Assembly: GCA_025450615.1 (NCBI GenBank)
Contig: JANWHC010000017.1
Coordinates: 1-20,701 of the forward strand
Direction: 5' to 3'
Source of the DNA: Minisyncoccota bacterium
GTDB lineage: Bacteria; Patescibacteriota; Minisyncoccia; Phycocordibacterales; DATDWN01
Length of the DNA: 20,701 nucleotides
Positions 12,718 to 19,917 of the stretch are shown here, piece after piece. Under the pieces are notes generated by a model. The model had not been told where the DNA came from. It saw only the letters and a list, made by a program, of their open reading frames with translations, and searched no databases. The stretch's first letter is position 1, and each line of letters starts with the position of its first letter. The position numbers and the translations under genes are program-made.

Positions 12718-14469
12718 TTATTTATTGCGATTGAATATTTGCCATACATTATTTGTCTCGATATACCATTCATTTACATTAGCCCATCTATCTTTTGGTT
12801 CGGTAAGATTTCCAAGATTTACGTTTTTAATATCTTTTGGAACAATGTAGATAAAATAAGGTGAGTAAGTAAATACTGCCGGAATATCATTTTTGATTTC
12901 TTTGTTTAAAGCATCAAAGTATGTTTTTTGATCATCAAGATCGACTGTTGCTCTAATGTTTTCTAAAGCCTTGTCTGCTTTCAGGTTTGTATAAAGTGCA
13001 ATATTTAAACCAGGAGTATTTCTTCCAGATGAATGCCAAAAAGGATATAGATCTAAGTCTCTACCAACAATCTCACCAAAAAGAAGTGCGTCGTATTTTC
13101 TTGGTTTTATAATATTTTGGTTTAAATCTCCAATTTCAAATATTTTTACTTCGACAATTGCTCCAATTTTTTGCCATTGCTGTTGTAATAAATAAGCTGC
13201 TTCTTTTAATTCAATTGCATTTCCAGTGGAAATAGAGAAGGAAAGAGTAACAGTAGAAGTTTTATCTTTCTTTTCAAAAATTCCACTAGAATTTTGTTTC
13301 CAGCCAGCTTTTGTGAGAATTGCCTTGGCTTTCTCAACTCTTTCCTCGGAAGTAGTTGATGAAGTATTTTCCCCAACAACTTGTTTTATAGGCACTGGAC
13401 TGTCTATTGTTGCACCGTAGCCATCTAAAACAGATTTCACAATTGCGTTTTTGTCAGTTGCAGCATCCAAAGCAAGGCGCACTTCTTTATGCACTAAAAC
13501 TGGTGCAACATTTTGGTTGAAAAATACTCCAAAGATTCGCGGAAGAGGAGAAAGCACAACTTCATCGTCAGAAAGTTTAACTTGCGGAAGATTCTTTGGT
13601 GAAATGCTATGCAAACTATCTATATCTCCATCTTTATAAGCAGAAATTTCTTCTTTTTCATTTTGATATGATTTTATAACTAAATGAGTTATGTAAGCTT
13701 CACCTAAAGAATATTTTTTGAAGGCTTTTAAGTGATATTCACTCGGCAAACCACTTCCAGAGTAGGTAATTGTGTCGATGCCGTAAGGTCCAGTTCCAAC
13801 CGGCTTTGTATTAAATTGACTGAAAGCAAACTCTTCATTGCTAACATCTTTCCAAATGTGTCTTGGTAAAATTCCCAAAGTTAAGTTTTGGATAAAAGGA
13901 GAAAAAGTTTGTTTAAGTGTAAAAGAAACATTTTTATCATCTATTCTTTCGACGCGAACTCCAGCAAAGGAAGCTTCTCGTGGAGATTTCAGGGCAGCTT
14001 CTTGCGCCTTTTCTATAGTGAAAACTACGTCATCGGATGTGACTCTAATACCGTCTTGGAAGTAAATGTTGTCTCGAAGAGTAAATGTGTATGTTAAACC
14101 ATCATCTGAAATCGTGTAACTTTCAGCTAAGTCATTGGTTAGACCTCCGTAATTATTTACTTTGAGTAATCCAGAATAAACAAGTGTGGTTAGGTCCTTG
14201 TCGATATCACTTGTTGCCAAAAGAGGGTTGATAAATCGTGGTGTGCCAATAACGCCTTCAGTAAGTGTTCCTCCGTAGTCAGGCACCTCCACGAGGAAGA
14301 GTTTATTTACTTGGAAAAGCAAAATAAGGCCTGTGATAGACAAAAGAACTGTAAAAAATGTAAATACGGTTTTTTCAGCTAGAGAAAAAGAGCTTATCAC
14401 TCTCGATAATTTTCCTTCCAGCGGTAGGTACCACTTTTTATTTAGTATATTTTTTAGTTTTTCTTTCAC
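12718..14469 (-). CDS. Peptide-type ABC transporter solute-binding protein (SBP_bac_5), membrane-anchored
   Basis: The 583-residue protein belongs to the family of DppA/OppA extracellular binding proteins. It has a basic N-terminal head (1-33) and one membrane helix (about 34-55), then the binding domain outside the membrane. That domain begins with GGTLTEGVIGTPRFINPLL, followed by YSGLLKVNNYGGL, LTYTFTLRDNIYFQDG and TSDDVVFT, and later GTGPYGIDTI, all typical of the family. There is no lipobox, so an uncleaved anchor replaces the usual lipid attachment. No permease or ATPase is in the window, so the transporter partners are elsewhere or the protein works alone. The start is GTG at 14467-14469 with no Shine-Dalgarno; an in-frame TAA lies just upstream, so the start cannot be earlier. 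rnj follows after 26 bases. Confidence 0.9.
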   Translation of the reverse strand: MKEKLKNILNKKWYLPLEGKLSRVISSFSLAEKTVFTFFTVLLSITGLILLFQVNKLFLVEVPDYGGTLTEGVIGTPRFINPLLATSDIDKDLTTLVYSGLLKVNNYGGLTNDLAESYTISDDGLTYTFTLRDNIYFQDGIRVTSDDVVFTIEKAQEAALKSPREASFAGVRVERIDDKNVSFTLKQTFSPFIQNLTLGILPRHIWKDVSNEEFAFSQFNTKPVGTGPYGIDTITYSGSGLPSEYHLKAFKKYSLGEAYITHLVIKSYQNEKEEISAYKDGDIDSLHSISPKNLPQVKLSDDEVVLSPLPRIFGVFFNQNVAPVLVHKEVRLALDAATDKNAIVKSVLDGYGATIDSPVPIKQVVGENTSSTTSEERVEKAKAILTKAGWKQNSSGIFEKKDKTSTVTLSFSISTGNAIELKEAAYLLQQQWQKIGAIVEVKIFEIGDLNQNIIKPRKYDALLFGEIVGRDLDLYPFWHSSGRNTPGLNIALYTNLKADKALENIRATVDLDDQKTYFDALNKEIKNDIPAVFTYSPYFIYIVPKDIKNVNLGNLTEPKDRWANVNEWYIETNNVWQIFNRNK

Positions 14470-14608
14470 AATTTATGTATTCAAGAACTTTTATAATTTG
14501 GATAAATTTGAGGCAAACGAGGAAAATTATTCGAGCCTTACAAGTGTAAGGTGAGAATCATTTTACTGAAGTTTAACGAAAAAGTTCGCCAAATTTAGAA
14601 GTTCTTAT
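14470..14608 (-). repeat. Intergenic element, copy 1 (after secG)
   Basis: This 139-base spacer, read on the minus strand, resembles the 137-base spacer at 15532-15668. Both begin right after the stop codon with ACTTC-(T/C)-AAATTTGGCGA (16 of 17 identical). Both carry TCACCTTA-n6-TAAGGCT in the middle and end with ATCCAAATT-n3-AAAGTT and ATACA just before the next start codon. The central stem here is CCTTACA paired with TGTAAGG (14536-14551). Confidence 0.6.
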
Positions 14609-14833
14609 TTAGATGAGTAGTAGAGAAAATGAGGTTGCAGCGAAAAGTACCGCAATAACAATAGTTGCGATAAAAATAGCTCTTTCAGCACCTCTTTTTG
14701 TGTGATGTCCAGATGAGAATCCATCCCCGCCGCCAAAACCACTTCCTAAGCCGGCTTCAGATCTCTGTATTAGTACGCCTCCAATGAGAAGTACAGACAG
14801 TACGATTTGGACATACGCTAAGCTTTCAGTCAT
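14609..14833 (-). CDS. secG: Preprotein translocase subunit SecG
   Basis: SecG is the small accessory subunit of the SecYEG protein-export channel. The 74-residue protein has two membrane helices (about 5-22 and 51-74) joined by a Gly-rich loop (SEAGLGSGFGGGDGFSSG) and a basic RGAER-type turn before helix 2, as in bacterial SecG. I prefer the ATG at 14833 over the upstream in-frame ATGs at 14851 and 14839. The protein then begins MTESLAYVQIV directly before helix 1, and a TGG-TATGCA element lies close enough upstream to give an almost leaderless transcript. It is divergent from lemA, with which it shares the 110-base region 14834-14943. The downstream spacer is the repeated element. Confidence 0.9.
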   Translation of the reverse strand: MTESLAYVQIVLSVLLIGGVLIQRSEAGLGSGFGGGDGFSSGHHTKRGAERAIFIATIVIAVLFAATSFSLLLI

Positions 14834-14908
14834 ACTCATGATGCATACCACTGTATCAAACTTTCAAAAATAAGCAAGTTAAATTTCAGCACTTTACTTA
14901 TTAAAGTA

Positions 14909-14917
14909 TGCTATAAT
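14909..14917 (+). promoter_or_regulatory. Extended -10 promoter of lemA
   Basis: TGC followed by a perfect TATAAT (14912-14917) predicts a start near 14924 and a 20-base leader before the ATG at 14944. Just upstream an inverted repeat, ACTTTA (14891-14896) and TAAAGT (14902-14907), overlaps the -35 area and could be an operator. Confidence 0.55.
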
Positions 14918-14943
14918 CGCCGTATTATTCACTGTATATTTAT

Positions 14944-15531
14944 ATGGAACCAACAACACAACCTTCATTTTTTGCAAGACACAAGACGGGGATTATCATA
15001 GTTTTAATTATAGTAGTATTAGCTTTTTGGGGAGTTTCAAAATATAACTCCCTAGTTACTCAAAGTGAAGCTATTACTGCACAGTGGTCTCAAGTTGAGA
15101 ACCAGTATCAGAGACGCTTTGATCTTATTCCGAATATCGTAAACACAGTAAAAGGTGTAGCTGCACAAGAACAGACAGTTTTTGGTGATATAGCAGATGC
15201 TCGAACACGATATGCTGGAGCTACAACTGCAGATGCCAAGGCAGAAGCTGCAACACAAGTAGAAAGCGCACTCGGACGACTCTTAGTAATTGCAGAAAAT
15301 TATCCAGTACTTCAGTCTTCTCAAGCATATCGAGATTTAATAGTCTCTCTTGAAGGAACAGAAAATCGTATCTCAGTTGAGCGAATGAAATATAACCAAC
15401 TTGTTCAAACATACGACACAGCTATAAAGAGATTCCCAACTTCAGTTTTCGCAGCCTTGTTTGGAATGGAAGCTCATGCTTACTTTGATGTACCAGAAGC
15501 TAATCAGAAGAACCCAACAGTCGAATTTTAA
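14944..15531 (+). CDS. lemA: LemA family protein
   Basis: The 195-residue protein has a short cytoplasmic head, one membrane helix (about 16-33) and a long helical domain outside the membrane. Family features are clear: YNSLVTQSEAITAQWSQVEN followed by QYQRRFDLIPNIVNTVKG (about 34-70), a helical middle with ENYPVLQSSQAYRDL, LEGTENRISVERMKYN, and the ending YDTAIKRFPTSVFAALFG then an acidic tail. LemA proteins form a helical bundle at the envelope; their biochemical role is not settled. The next gene is a TPM-domain protein, a pairing that recurs in many bacteria and suggests a shared function. The two genes are separated by 137 bases holding the second copy of the repeated element. Confidence 0.95.
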   Translation: MEPTTQPSFFARHKTGIIIVLIIVVLAFWGVSKYNSLVTQSEAITAQWSQVENQYQRRFDLIPNIVNTVKGVAAQEQTVFGDIADARTRYAGATTADAKAEAATQVESALGRLLVIAENYPVLQSSQAYRDLIVSLEGTENRISVERMKYNQLVQTYDTAIKRFPTSVFAALFGMEAHAYFDVPEANQKNPTVEF

Positions 15532-15668
15532 CTAGAAACTTCCAAATTTGGCGATCTCCTTGTTTCGACTTTGGAAATCCTCGTCACCTTATGTTTATAA
15601 GGCTTCTCGTATTTCCAAACTCTCAACGTCGGATTTCATCCAAATTGTGAAAGTTTAGAAATACAGTA
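15532..15668 (+). repeat. Intergenic element, copy 2 (after lemA)
   Basis: This 137-base spacer matches copy 1 (14470-14608) in order and spacing of its conserved blocks. The central stem is CCTTAT with ATAAGG around GTTT (15587-15602); where copy 1 has a C-G pair this copy has T-A, a compensatory change. A second stem, TTTGGAAAT (15570-15578) with ATTTCCAAA (15611-15619), encloses it, and TTCCAAA at 15540-15546 could compete for the same strand. Confidence 0.6.
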
Positions 15669-16535
15669 ATGAAAAAATTTTTACTCTCATTAATACTTTT
15701 TCTTCCGGCGATTACAATGGCTTTTACTGTGCCCGAACGTCCAACTGGTTTTGTTCAGGATTACGCTGGTATGCTGACACAAGAAGAAACCCAAAGTCTT
15801 GAAACAAAATTAGAGACATATGAGAAAAATACCGGAGTAGAGATTGCAGTGGTAACTATTTCGTCACTCGATAACGACACGGTTGAAAATGTTGCTCAAG
15901 AAATATTTACAAAGTGGGGAATTGGAAAAATTGATAAAGACAACGGAGTTTTGTTCCTAATTTCTTTAGCTGACAGAAAAACTCGAATACATACTGGTTA
16001 TGGAGTTGAGGGAGATCTTACGGATCTTGCTACCTCGTACATACAAAGTGACATTGTTACACCCGCTTTTAAAGAGGGTAGGTATTACGATGGTGTAAAT
16101 AATGCATTAGATAAAATGATAGAGGCTTTAGGAGGGAGCGCCATAGTTCCAGAAGATTATGGAAAAAGTTCGGATATACCTTGGCATTTTATCTTCATTG
16201 CTTTTGTTATTATTTTTCAAATCTTGACTTCCGTTCTCGCTCGATCTAAATCTTGGTGGGGTGGAGGAGTTTTAGGGGGTATTGCAGGATTACTTATATG
16301 GCATTTCTTTGTCGCTTCAATTTTTGCAGCTGTGCCAATGGTCATTATTCTAATTGGTTTCGGATTACTCTTTGATTTTTTAGTCTCAAAGGCCTATACC
16401 CATCGAAAAGTAAGTGGAGTATATCCATGGTGGTTTGGGGGAGGAGGGCACGGAGGATCCTCAGGTGGAGGTGGTGGTTTTGGGGGTTTCGGTGGCGGCT
16501 CATCTGGCGGAGGCGGAAGCAGTGGATCATGGTAA
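15669..16535 (+). CDS. TPM-domain (YgcG-like) membrane protein with Gly/Ser tail
   Basis: The 288-residue protein has a signal peptide (1-18) and a TPM domain outside the membrane (about 23-155). The domain shows VQDYAGMLTQEE, VEIAVVTISSLD, GIGKIDKDNGVLFLIS-type strands and RIHTGYGVEGDLTD. Two or three membrane helices (about 172-190, 200-220 and 221-240) follow, with a small basic loop. The last 35 residues are almost only Gly, Ser and Phe with a final Trp, a tail seen in many YgcG-type proteins. TPM domains have been linked to phosphatase activity in plant thylakoids and to photosystem repair; in bacteria the role is unclear. The gene probably belongs with lemA, and the GGDEF gene follows 10 bases after its stop. 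Confidence 0.92.
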   Translation: MKKFLLSLILFLPAITMAFTVPERPTGFVQDYAGMLTQEETQSLETKLETYEKNTGVEIAVVTISSLDNDTVENVAQEIFTKWGIGKIDKDNGVLFLISLADRKTRIHTGYGVEGDLTDLATSYIQSDIVTPAFKEGRYYDGVNNALDKMIEALGGSAIVPEDYGKSSDIPWHFIFIAFVIIFQILTSVLARSKSWWGGGVLGGIAGLLIWHFFVASIFAAVPMVIILIGFGLLFDFLVSKAYTHRKVSGVYPWWFGGGGHGGSSGGGGGFGGFGGGSSGGGGSSGSW

Positions 16536-16545
16536 ACTTATAATA

Positions 16546-17136
16546 ATGACAGAAGACTTACAGAAAAAAATAATTGAACTCGAAAAACAAGTTCACGAAC
16601 TTGAAAAGGATTTAATTCATGATGCTCTAACAGGATTAAAAACTCGCGCATTTTTTGAAGAAGAGGCAACTATTTATCTTCATGCAGTTGCCAATTTAAA
16701 TGCCGGAAAAAGAAAAGAATGGTTTGGTTTCAAAAATTTAAGTTTTTTATTTTTTGACATTGATCATTTTAAACAAATAAATGATACATATGGCCATCCA
16801 GTCGGTGATCAAGTTTTACATGAAGTTGCTCAACTTATAAATAAAAGTGTTAGAGAAGGAGATACGGTTGCACGTTGGGGTGGAGAAGAAATGGTGGCCT
16901 GTCTTCTTGGTGCAAATGAGAAAGATGCCAAAGATAAAGCAGAAAGTATCAGGAAAAGTATTGAGCAACTGACTTTTTCAAATTCCCAAATAAAAGTCAC
17001 TATAAGTATTGGTGTTGCCTCAAATTTTAAAGAGGCAACTGTTGCTAACTTATTAAAAAATGCTGATTTGTCAGTTTATAAAGCAAAAAGAACTGGCCGA
17101 AATAAAGTTGTCGCATTTTCCGAATTAAAGGATTAA
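16546..17136 (+). CDS. GGDEF-domain diguanylate cyclase
   Basis: This probably makes cyclic di-GMP from two GTP. The 196-residue protein is cytoplasmic: a short coiled coil (1-25), then HDALTGLKTRAFFEEE and the catalytic domain. FFDIDHFKQINDTYGHPVGD (69-88) supplies the metal-binding Asp71, Asn79 and Asp88. The signature is GGEEM (112-116), with Met in place of the usual Phe, a conservative change outside the catalytic acids. The inhibitory RxxD site is present as REGD (103-106), five residues upstream. An insertion of about 15 residues (NAGKRKEWFGFKN) sits before the first core strand. I start at 16546 because the reading frame upstream only runs through the Gly-coding end of the TPM gene. 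It has no sensor domain; any input must come through the coiled coil or the neighbours. Confidence 0.9.
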   Translation: MTEDLQKKIIELEKQVHELEKDLIHDALTGLKTRAFFEEEATIYLHAVANLNAGKRKEWFGFKNLSFLFFDIDHFKQINDTYGHPVGDQVLHEVAQLINKSVREGDTVARWGGEEMVACLLGANEKDAKDKAESIRKSIEQLTFSNSQIKVTISIGVASNFKEATVANLLKNADLSVYKAKRTGRNKVVAFSELKD

Positions 17137-17143
17137 ATTTTTT

Positions 17144-17647
17144 ATGAAAAATTCCAGCGGCCAAAAGATTGCTGAAATAAAAGATAAAGAGTTACATAGA
17201 ATCGTCACAACAGTTTTGATATACAAGAATGATTTCACGTATTTGATTACCAAAAGGTCAATGCAGAAAAAATCTCATCCAGGTAAATGGACTATTCCGG
17301 GCGGTGGTTTAACGGTTGACGACTATATTAATACTCCAAACAGCGAGCATGGAGAACATCTTTGGTATGGAGTAGTAGGAATTTCAATAAAAAGAGAAAT
17401 AAAAGAGGAAGTGGGATTAGAAATTGGAGAACCAGAACTTCTAACTGATATGGCATTTCTCAGGCCTGACGGTATTCCAGTAATTTGTTTCAGTTACTTC
17501 ACTGAATATATTTCTGGTGAAGTAAAATTGGACGAAGAATCTACTGAGTCAGCATGGGTATCCTTGGAGGAAGCAAAAAAATATGATTTGATACCTGGAG
17601 TTTGGGATGAGATAAGACAGATAGATGAAATATTAAAGTCTCGTTAA
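17144..17647 (+). CDS. Nudix hydrolase with an expanded Nudix loop
   Basis: Nudix enzymes cleave nucleoside diphosphates linked to another group and need Mg2+. The 167-residue protein shows the Nudix core: TTVLIYKNDFTYLITKRS-type strands (22-39), HPGKWTIPGGGL (45-56), the metal-binding helix REIKEEVGLEI (84-94), a later VICFSYFTEYISGEVKLDEES stretch and EESTESAWVSLEEAKKYDL (131-149). The canonical box places the glycine 14 residues before the Arg. Here about 29 residues separate Gly55 from Arg84, with a polar insert (DDYINTPNSEHGEHLWYG) that also changes the first box Glu. The two Glu that bind metal (Glu88, Glu89) remain. Substrate cannot be named. The gene follows the GGDEF gene by 7 bases and precedes tRNA-Ser by 16. 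Confidence 0.88.
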   Translation: MKNSSGQKIAEIKDKELHRIVTTVLIYKNDFTYLITKRSMQKKSHPGKWTIPGGGLTVDDYINTPNSEHGEHLWYGVVGISIKREIKEEVGLEIGEPELLTDMAFLRPDGIPVICFSYFTEYISGEVKLDEESTESAWVSLEEAKKYDLIPGVWDEIRQIDEILKSR

Positions 17648-17663
17648 TTCATTTTTTAAATAA

Positions 17664-17748
17664 GGAAACGTCGGATAGTGGTTTATTCCACCGCCTTGGA
17701 AAGGCGGCATGCCGCAAGGCATCGCGAGTTCGAATCTCGCCGTTTCCG
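17664..17748 (+). tRNA. tRNA-Ser (anticodon GGA)
   Basis: The acceptor stem GGAAACG pairs with CGTTTCC (17741-17747), with G as discriminator base. The D stem is GGA/TCC with a GG-containing loop. The anticodon arm CCGCC-TTGGAAA-GGCGG has GGA at 17698-17700. A long variable arm, TGCC-GCAA-GGCA, is typical of serine tRNAs, and the T arm is GCGAG-TTCGAAT-CTCGC. The 3' CCA is not encoded, so it must be added by a nucleotidyltransferase. No separate promoter is visible in the 16 bases after the Nudix gene. Confidence 0.97.
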
Positions 17749-17764
17749 CTAGAAATACATGATT

Positions 17765-17773
17765 TGCTATAAT
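17765..17773 (+). promoter_or_regulatory. Extended -10 promoter, leaderless
   Basis: TGC followed by a perfect TATAAT (17768-17773) ends seven bases before the ATG at 17781, so the transcript should begin within one base of the start codon. It would drive the protease and DUF2914 genes. Confidence 0.65.
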
Positions 17774-17780
17774 ACTTTTT

Positions 17781-18710
17781 ATGAGTAAAATTTTTAGTTA
17801 CATTTTCCTTTTAGCTGTAGTCGGGGCAGGCTTTTTTTATAGAACAACTCTTAGAAATGTTGCGGAACAGTCCATTAACTATTATTTTCCATGCAAAACA
17901 ACTATTTCATATAGTCTTGGTGAGTTTGATGCAAATTTCGGTTTATCAAAAGAAGATTTTCTAGATGTTTTAGAACAAGCAGAAGCAATATGGGAAGAAC
18001 CACTTGGAAAAGAACTTTTTGCTTATGAGGAAAATGGAAGTATGAAAGTAAACCTTATTTACGATACTCGACAGGAAACTACAGAGCAGTTAAAACAGAT
18101 GGGAATTATTGTAGAAAATAATAAATCTTCATATGACACTTTAAAAGAAAGATACGACTCACTAATAAGTAGCTACAACTCACAAAAAGCAGATTTTAAT
18201 CATAGGGTTGCGACATTTGAAAATCGTAGGAAAGCTTATGAAGCAGAAGTTTCTGCTGTAAATAAAAAAGGTGGTACGGACAAAGCAATAGTTGCAAAAT
18301 TAAACGCTGAACGGGAATATTTAAATAATGAAGGTAATGCGCTGAACAAAACACAAAAAGATTTAAATGAAGCAGTAAATAATATAAATGCAGTGGCAGG
18401 AGCTTTAAATGAACTTGCAAAAACACTAAACATTGGTGTAAAACAGTACAATACAATTGGCGGAAATCTTGGCGGGGAATTTGATGAAGGCCTTTATAAA
18501 AGTAGCTACTCTGGAAGAGAAATAGATATTTATCAATTTGATAACAAGACTAAACTTGTACGAGTATTAGCTCATGAGCTTGGTCACGCACTTGGTTTAG
18601 AGCATGTTGATGATTCAAAAGCCATAATGTATAGATTAAACAATGGAATAAATGAAAAATTAACTTCCAGTGATCTTACAGCTGTAAAAAATCTTTGCGG
18701 TATAAAATAA
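17781..18710 (+). CDS. Membrane-anchored matrixin-like zinc metalloprotease
   Basis: The 309-residue protein has one N-terminal membrane helix (about 4-20), then a domain outside the membrane. The C-terminal catalytic part has HELGHALGLEH at 265-275, the HExxHxxGxxH zinc motif of metzincins with Glu266 as the catalytic acid, and the Met-turn AIMY at 281-284, the spacing expected for matrixins (M10). Between an N-terminal protease segment (about 35-100, with ISYSLGEFDANFGLS and MKVNLIYD) and the zinc motif lies a helical, charged insert (about 100-225) rich in Lys, Glu, Asn and Ala, probably a coiled coil. Two cysteines (38 and 306) near the two ends could form a disulfide. No Cys-switch propeptide is seen. 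The DUF2914 gene follows by 15 bases, so the two are probably one unit. Confidence 0.88.
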   Translation: MSKIFSYIFLLAVVGAGFFYRTTLRNVAEQSINYYFPCKTTISYSLGEFDANFGLSKEDFLDVLEQAEAIWEEPLGKELFAYEENGSMKVNLIYDTRQETTEQLKQMGIIVENNKSSYDTLKERYDSLISSYNSQKADFNHRVATFENRRKAYEAEVSAVNKKGGTDKAIVAKLNAEREYLNNEGNALNKTQKDLNEAVNNINAVAGALNELAKTLNIGVKQYNTIGGNLGGEFDEGLYKSSYSGREIDIYQFDNKTKLVRVLAHELGHALGLEHVDDSKAIMYRLNNGINEKLTSSDLTAVKNLCGIK

Positions 18711-18725
18711 AGTAGCAATAAATCC

Positions 18726-19838
18726 ATGTTTGAGAAAATAAAAGAAAAAATAAATCCACGAAAAGTTACCACGTGGTATGGGAAGTATGAACGTCCGATT
18801 TCATCTCTCTCACTTATTGGTGGATTCGTTTTTGATGCCGTAACTCTGAAAAGAGTCGATATGTTTTGGGAAAATCTTTGGATTTTAGGGCACCTTTTTG
18901 TGATTGCTTTTTGTATAATTTTAACTAACTCACTTGAAAATGCTCCTGGCGATGAAGCAGATCCAGAAAAATGGCATTTTTGGTTGGTCAACACACTACA
19001 ATTCTTTTTTGGAGGACTCATTTCTGTTTTCTTAGTATTTTATTTTAGAAGCGCAGAACTTTCTACTAACTGGCCATTTATTTTGCTTTTAGCTGTTGCT
19101 TTTTGGGCCAACGAAAAATTAAAAAGACAATTTATCAGACTTACATTTCAACTTTCACTTTTTTTCCTTTCTATTTTTTGCTGTTTTATTTATATAGTTC
19201 CGATAGTTTTACATAAAATAGGGGATGGTGTATTTCTTATCTCAGGAGTTTTAAGTTTACTTTTTATGCTTTTGTTTTTGCATGTTCTAGTCAGGTTTAG
19301 TCGAGAAAAGTTTTATAATAGCCGTCGAGCAGTAACTTCTTCTATAGTTGTGATCTTTCTTACTATAAATATTTTATATTTTACAAATCTTATTCCTCCA
19401 ATTCCACTTTCCTTAAAAGATTCTGGCGTCTATCACTCCATTAAGAAAAATAATTCAGGAAATTACATAGCGCAGTTCGAAGATTTTGGTTGGAGGTCAT
19501 ATTTACAGATTTACGATAGTTATCACTATACCGCAGGTGATACAGTTTACGCATACAGTGCTATTTTCTCTCCATCATCACTTAACCTTACAGTTTTGCA
19601 TGAATGGCAAAAATACAACGAAGAAAAAAATGAATGGCAAAGTTTTGAAACATTTAGACTACCTGTTTTGGGTGGTAGAGATGGTGGTTTTAGGACATAT
19701 TCTCAAAAAACTGGTCTTTCAATTGGAAAATGGCGGGTAAATGTGGAAACTTTGACCGGGCAAGTTATTGGTAGACTTAGATTTGAAATTATTTCGACAA
19801 CAAAATCTCCAACGTTGGAAACAAAAATACTAAAATAA
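18726..19838 (+). CDS. Polytopic membrane protein with C-terminal DUF2914-like domain
   Basis: The 370-residue protein has a basic N-terminus and about seven hydrophobic segments between roughly residues 25 and 225. The first complete helix is around 52-68, and two are very Phe- and Leu-rich. The C-terminal soluble part (about 235-360) has the DUF2914 pattern: VYHSIKKNN, a beta-rich core with HEWQKYNEEKNEWQSFE, then GGRDGGFRTYSQKTGLSIG and KWRVNVETLTGQVIGRLRFEI. In that family this domain follows varied N-terminal parts and its role is unknown; the WRV-x-V-x-T-x2-GQ pattern resembles a ligand-binding or carbohydrate-binding beta sandwich. It follows the metalloprotease gene by 15 bases with no promoter between, so coexpression with the protease is likely. 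Confidence 0.8.
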   Translation: MFEKIKEKINPRKVTTWYGKYERPISSLSLIGGFVFDAVTLKRVDMFWENLWILGHLFVIAFCIILTNSLENAPGDEADPEKWHFWLVNTLQFFFGGLISVFLVFYFRSAELSTNWPFILLLAVAFWANEKLKRQFIRLTFQLSLFFLSIFCCFIYIVPIVLHKIGDGVFLISGVLSLLFMLLFLHVLVRFSREKFYNSRRAVTSSIVVIFLTINILYFTNLIPPIPLSLKDSGVYHSIKKNNSGNYIAQFEDFGWRSYLQIYDSYHYTAGDTVYAYSAIFSPSSLNLTVLHEWQKYNEEKNEWQSFETFRLPVLGGRDGGFRTYSQKTGLSIGKWRVNVETLTGQVIGRLRFEIISTTKSPTLETKILK

Positions 19839-19917
19839 TTTTTTCTTACAAATTCTCGACATAAATTTTACTTTAATATATAGTTAATTTGCACAAGAAA
19901 ATTTTAAATATAAAAAT

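Noticed and set aside
14470..15668. Active invertible DNA segment (secG-lemA) between inverted repeats
   Set aside because: The two copies are too diverged for ordinary recombination, and no recombinase gene or short exact repeat of useful length is present. A conserved RNA or regulatory element explains the data better.
16414..16545. An N-terminal extension of the GGDEF protein
   Set aside because: This stretch is an out-of-frame reading of the Gly-coding end of the TPM gene. The domain starts properly from the ATG at 16546.
18196..18456. Leucine-rich minus-strand frames inside the metalloprotease gene
   Set aside because: These are antisense shadows of the Lys/Asn/Glu-rich coiled-coil insert, with no promoter or ribosome site.
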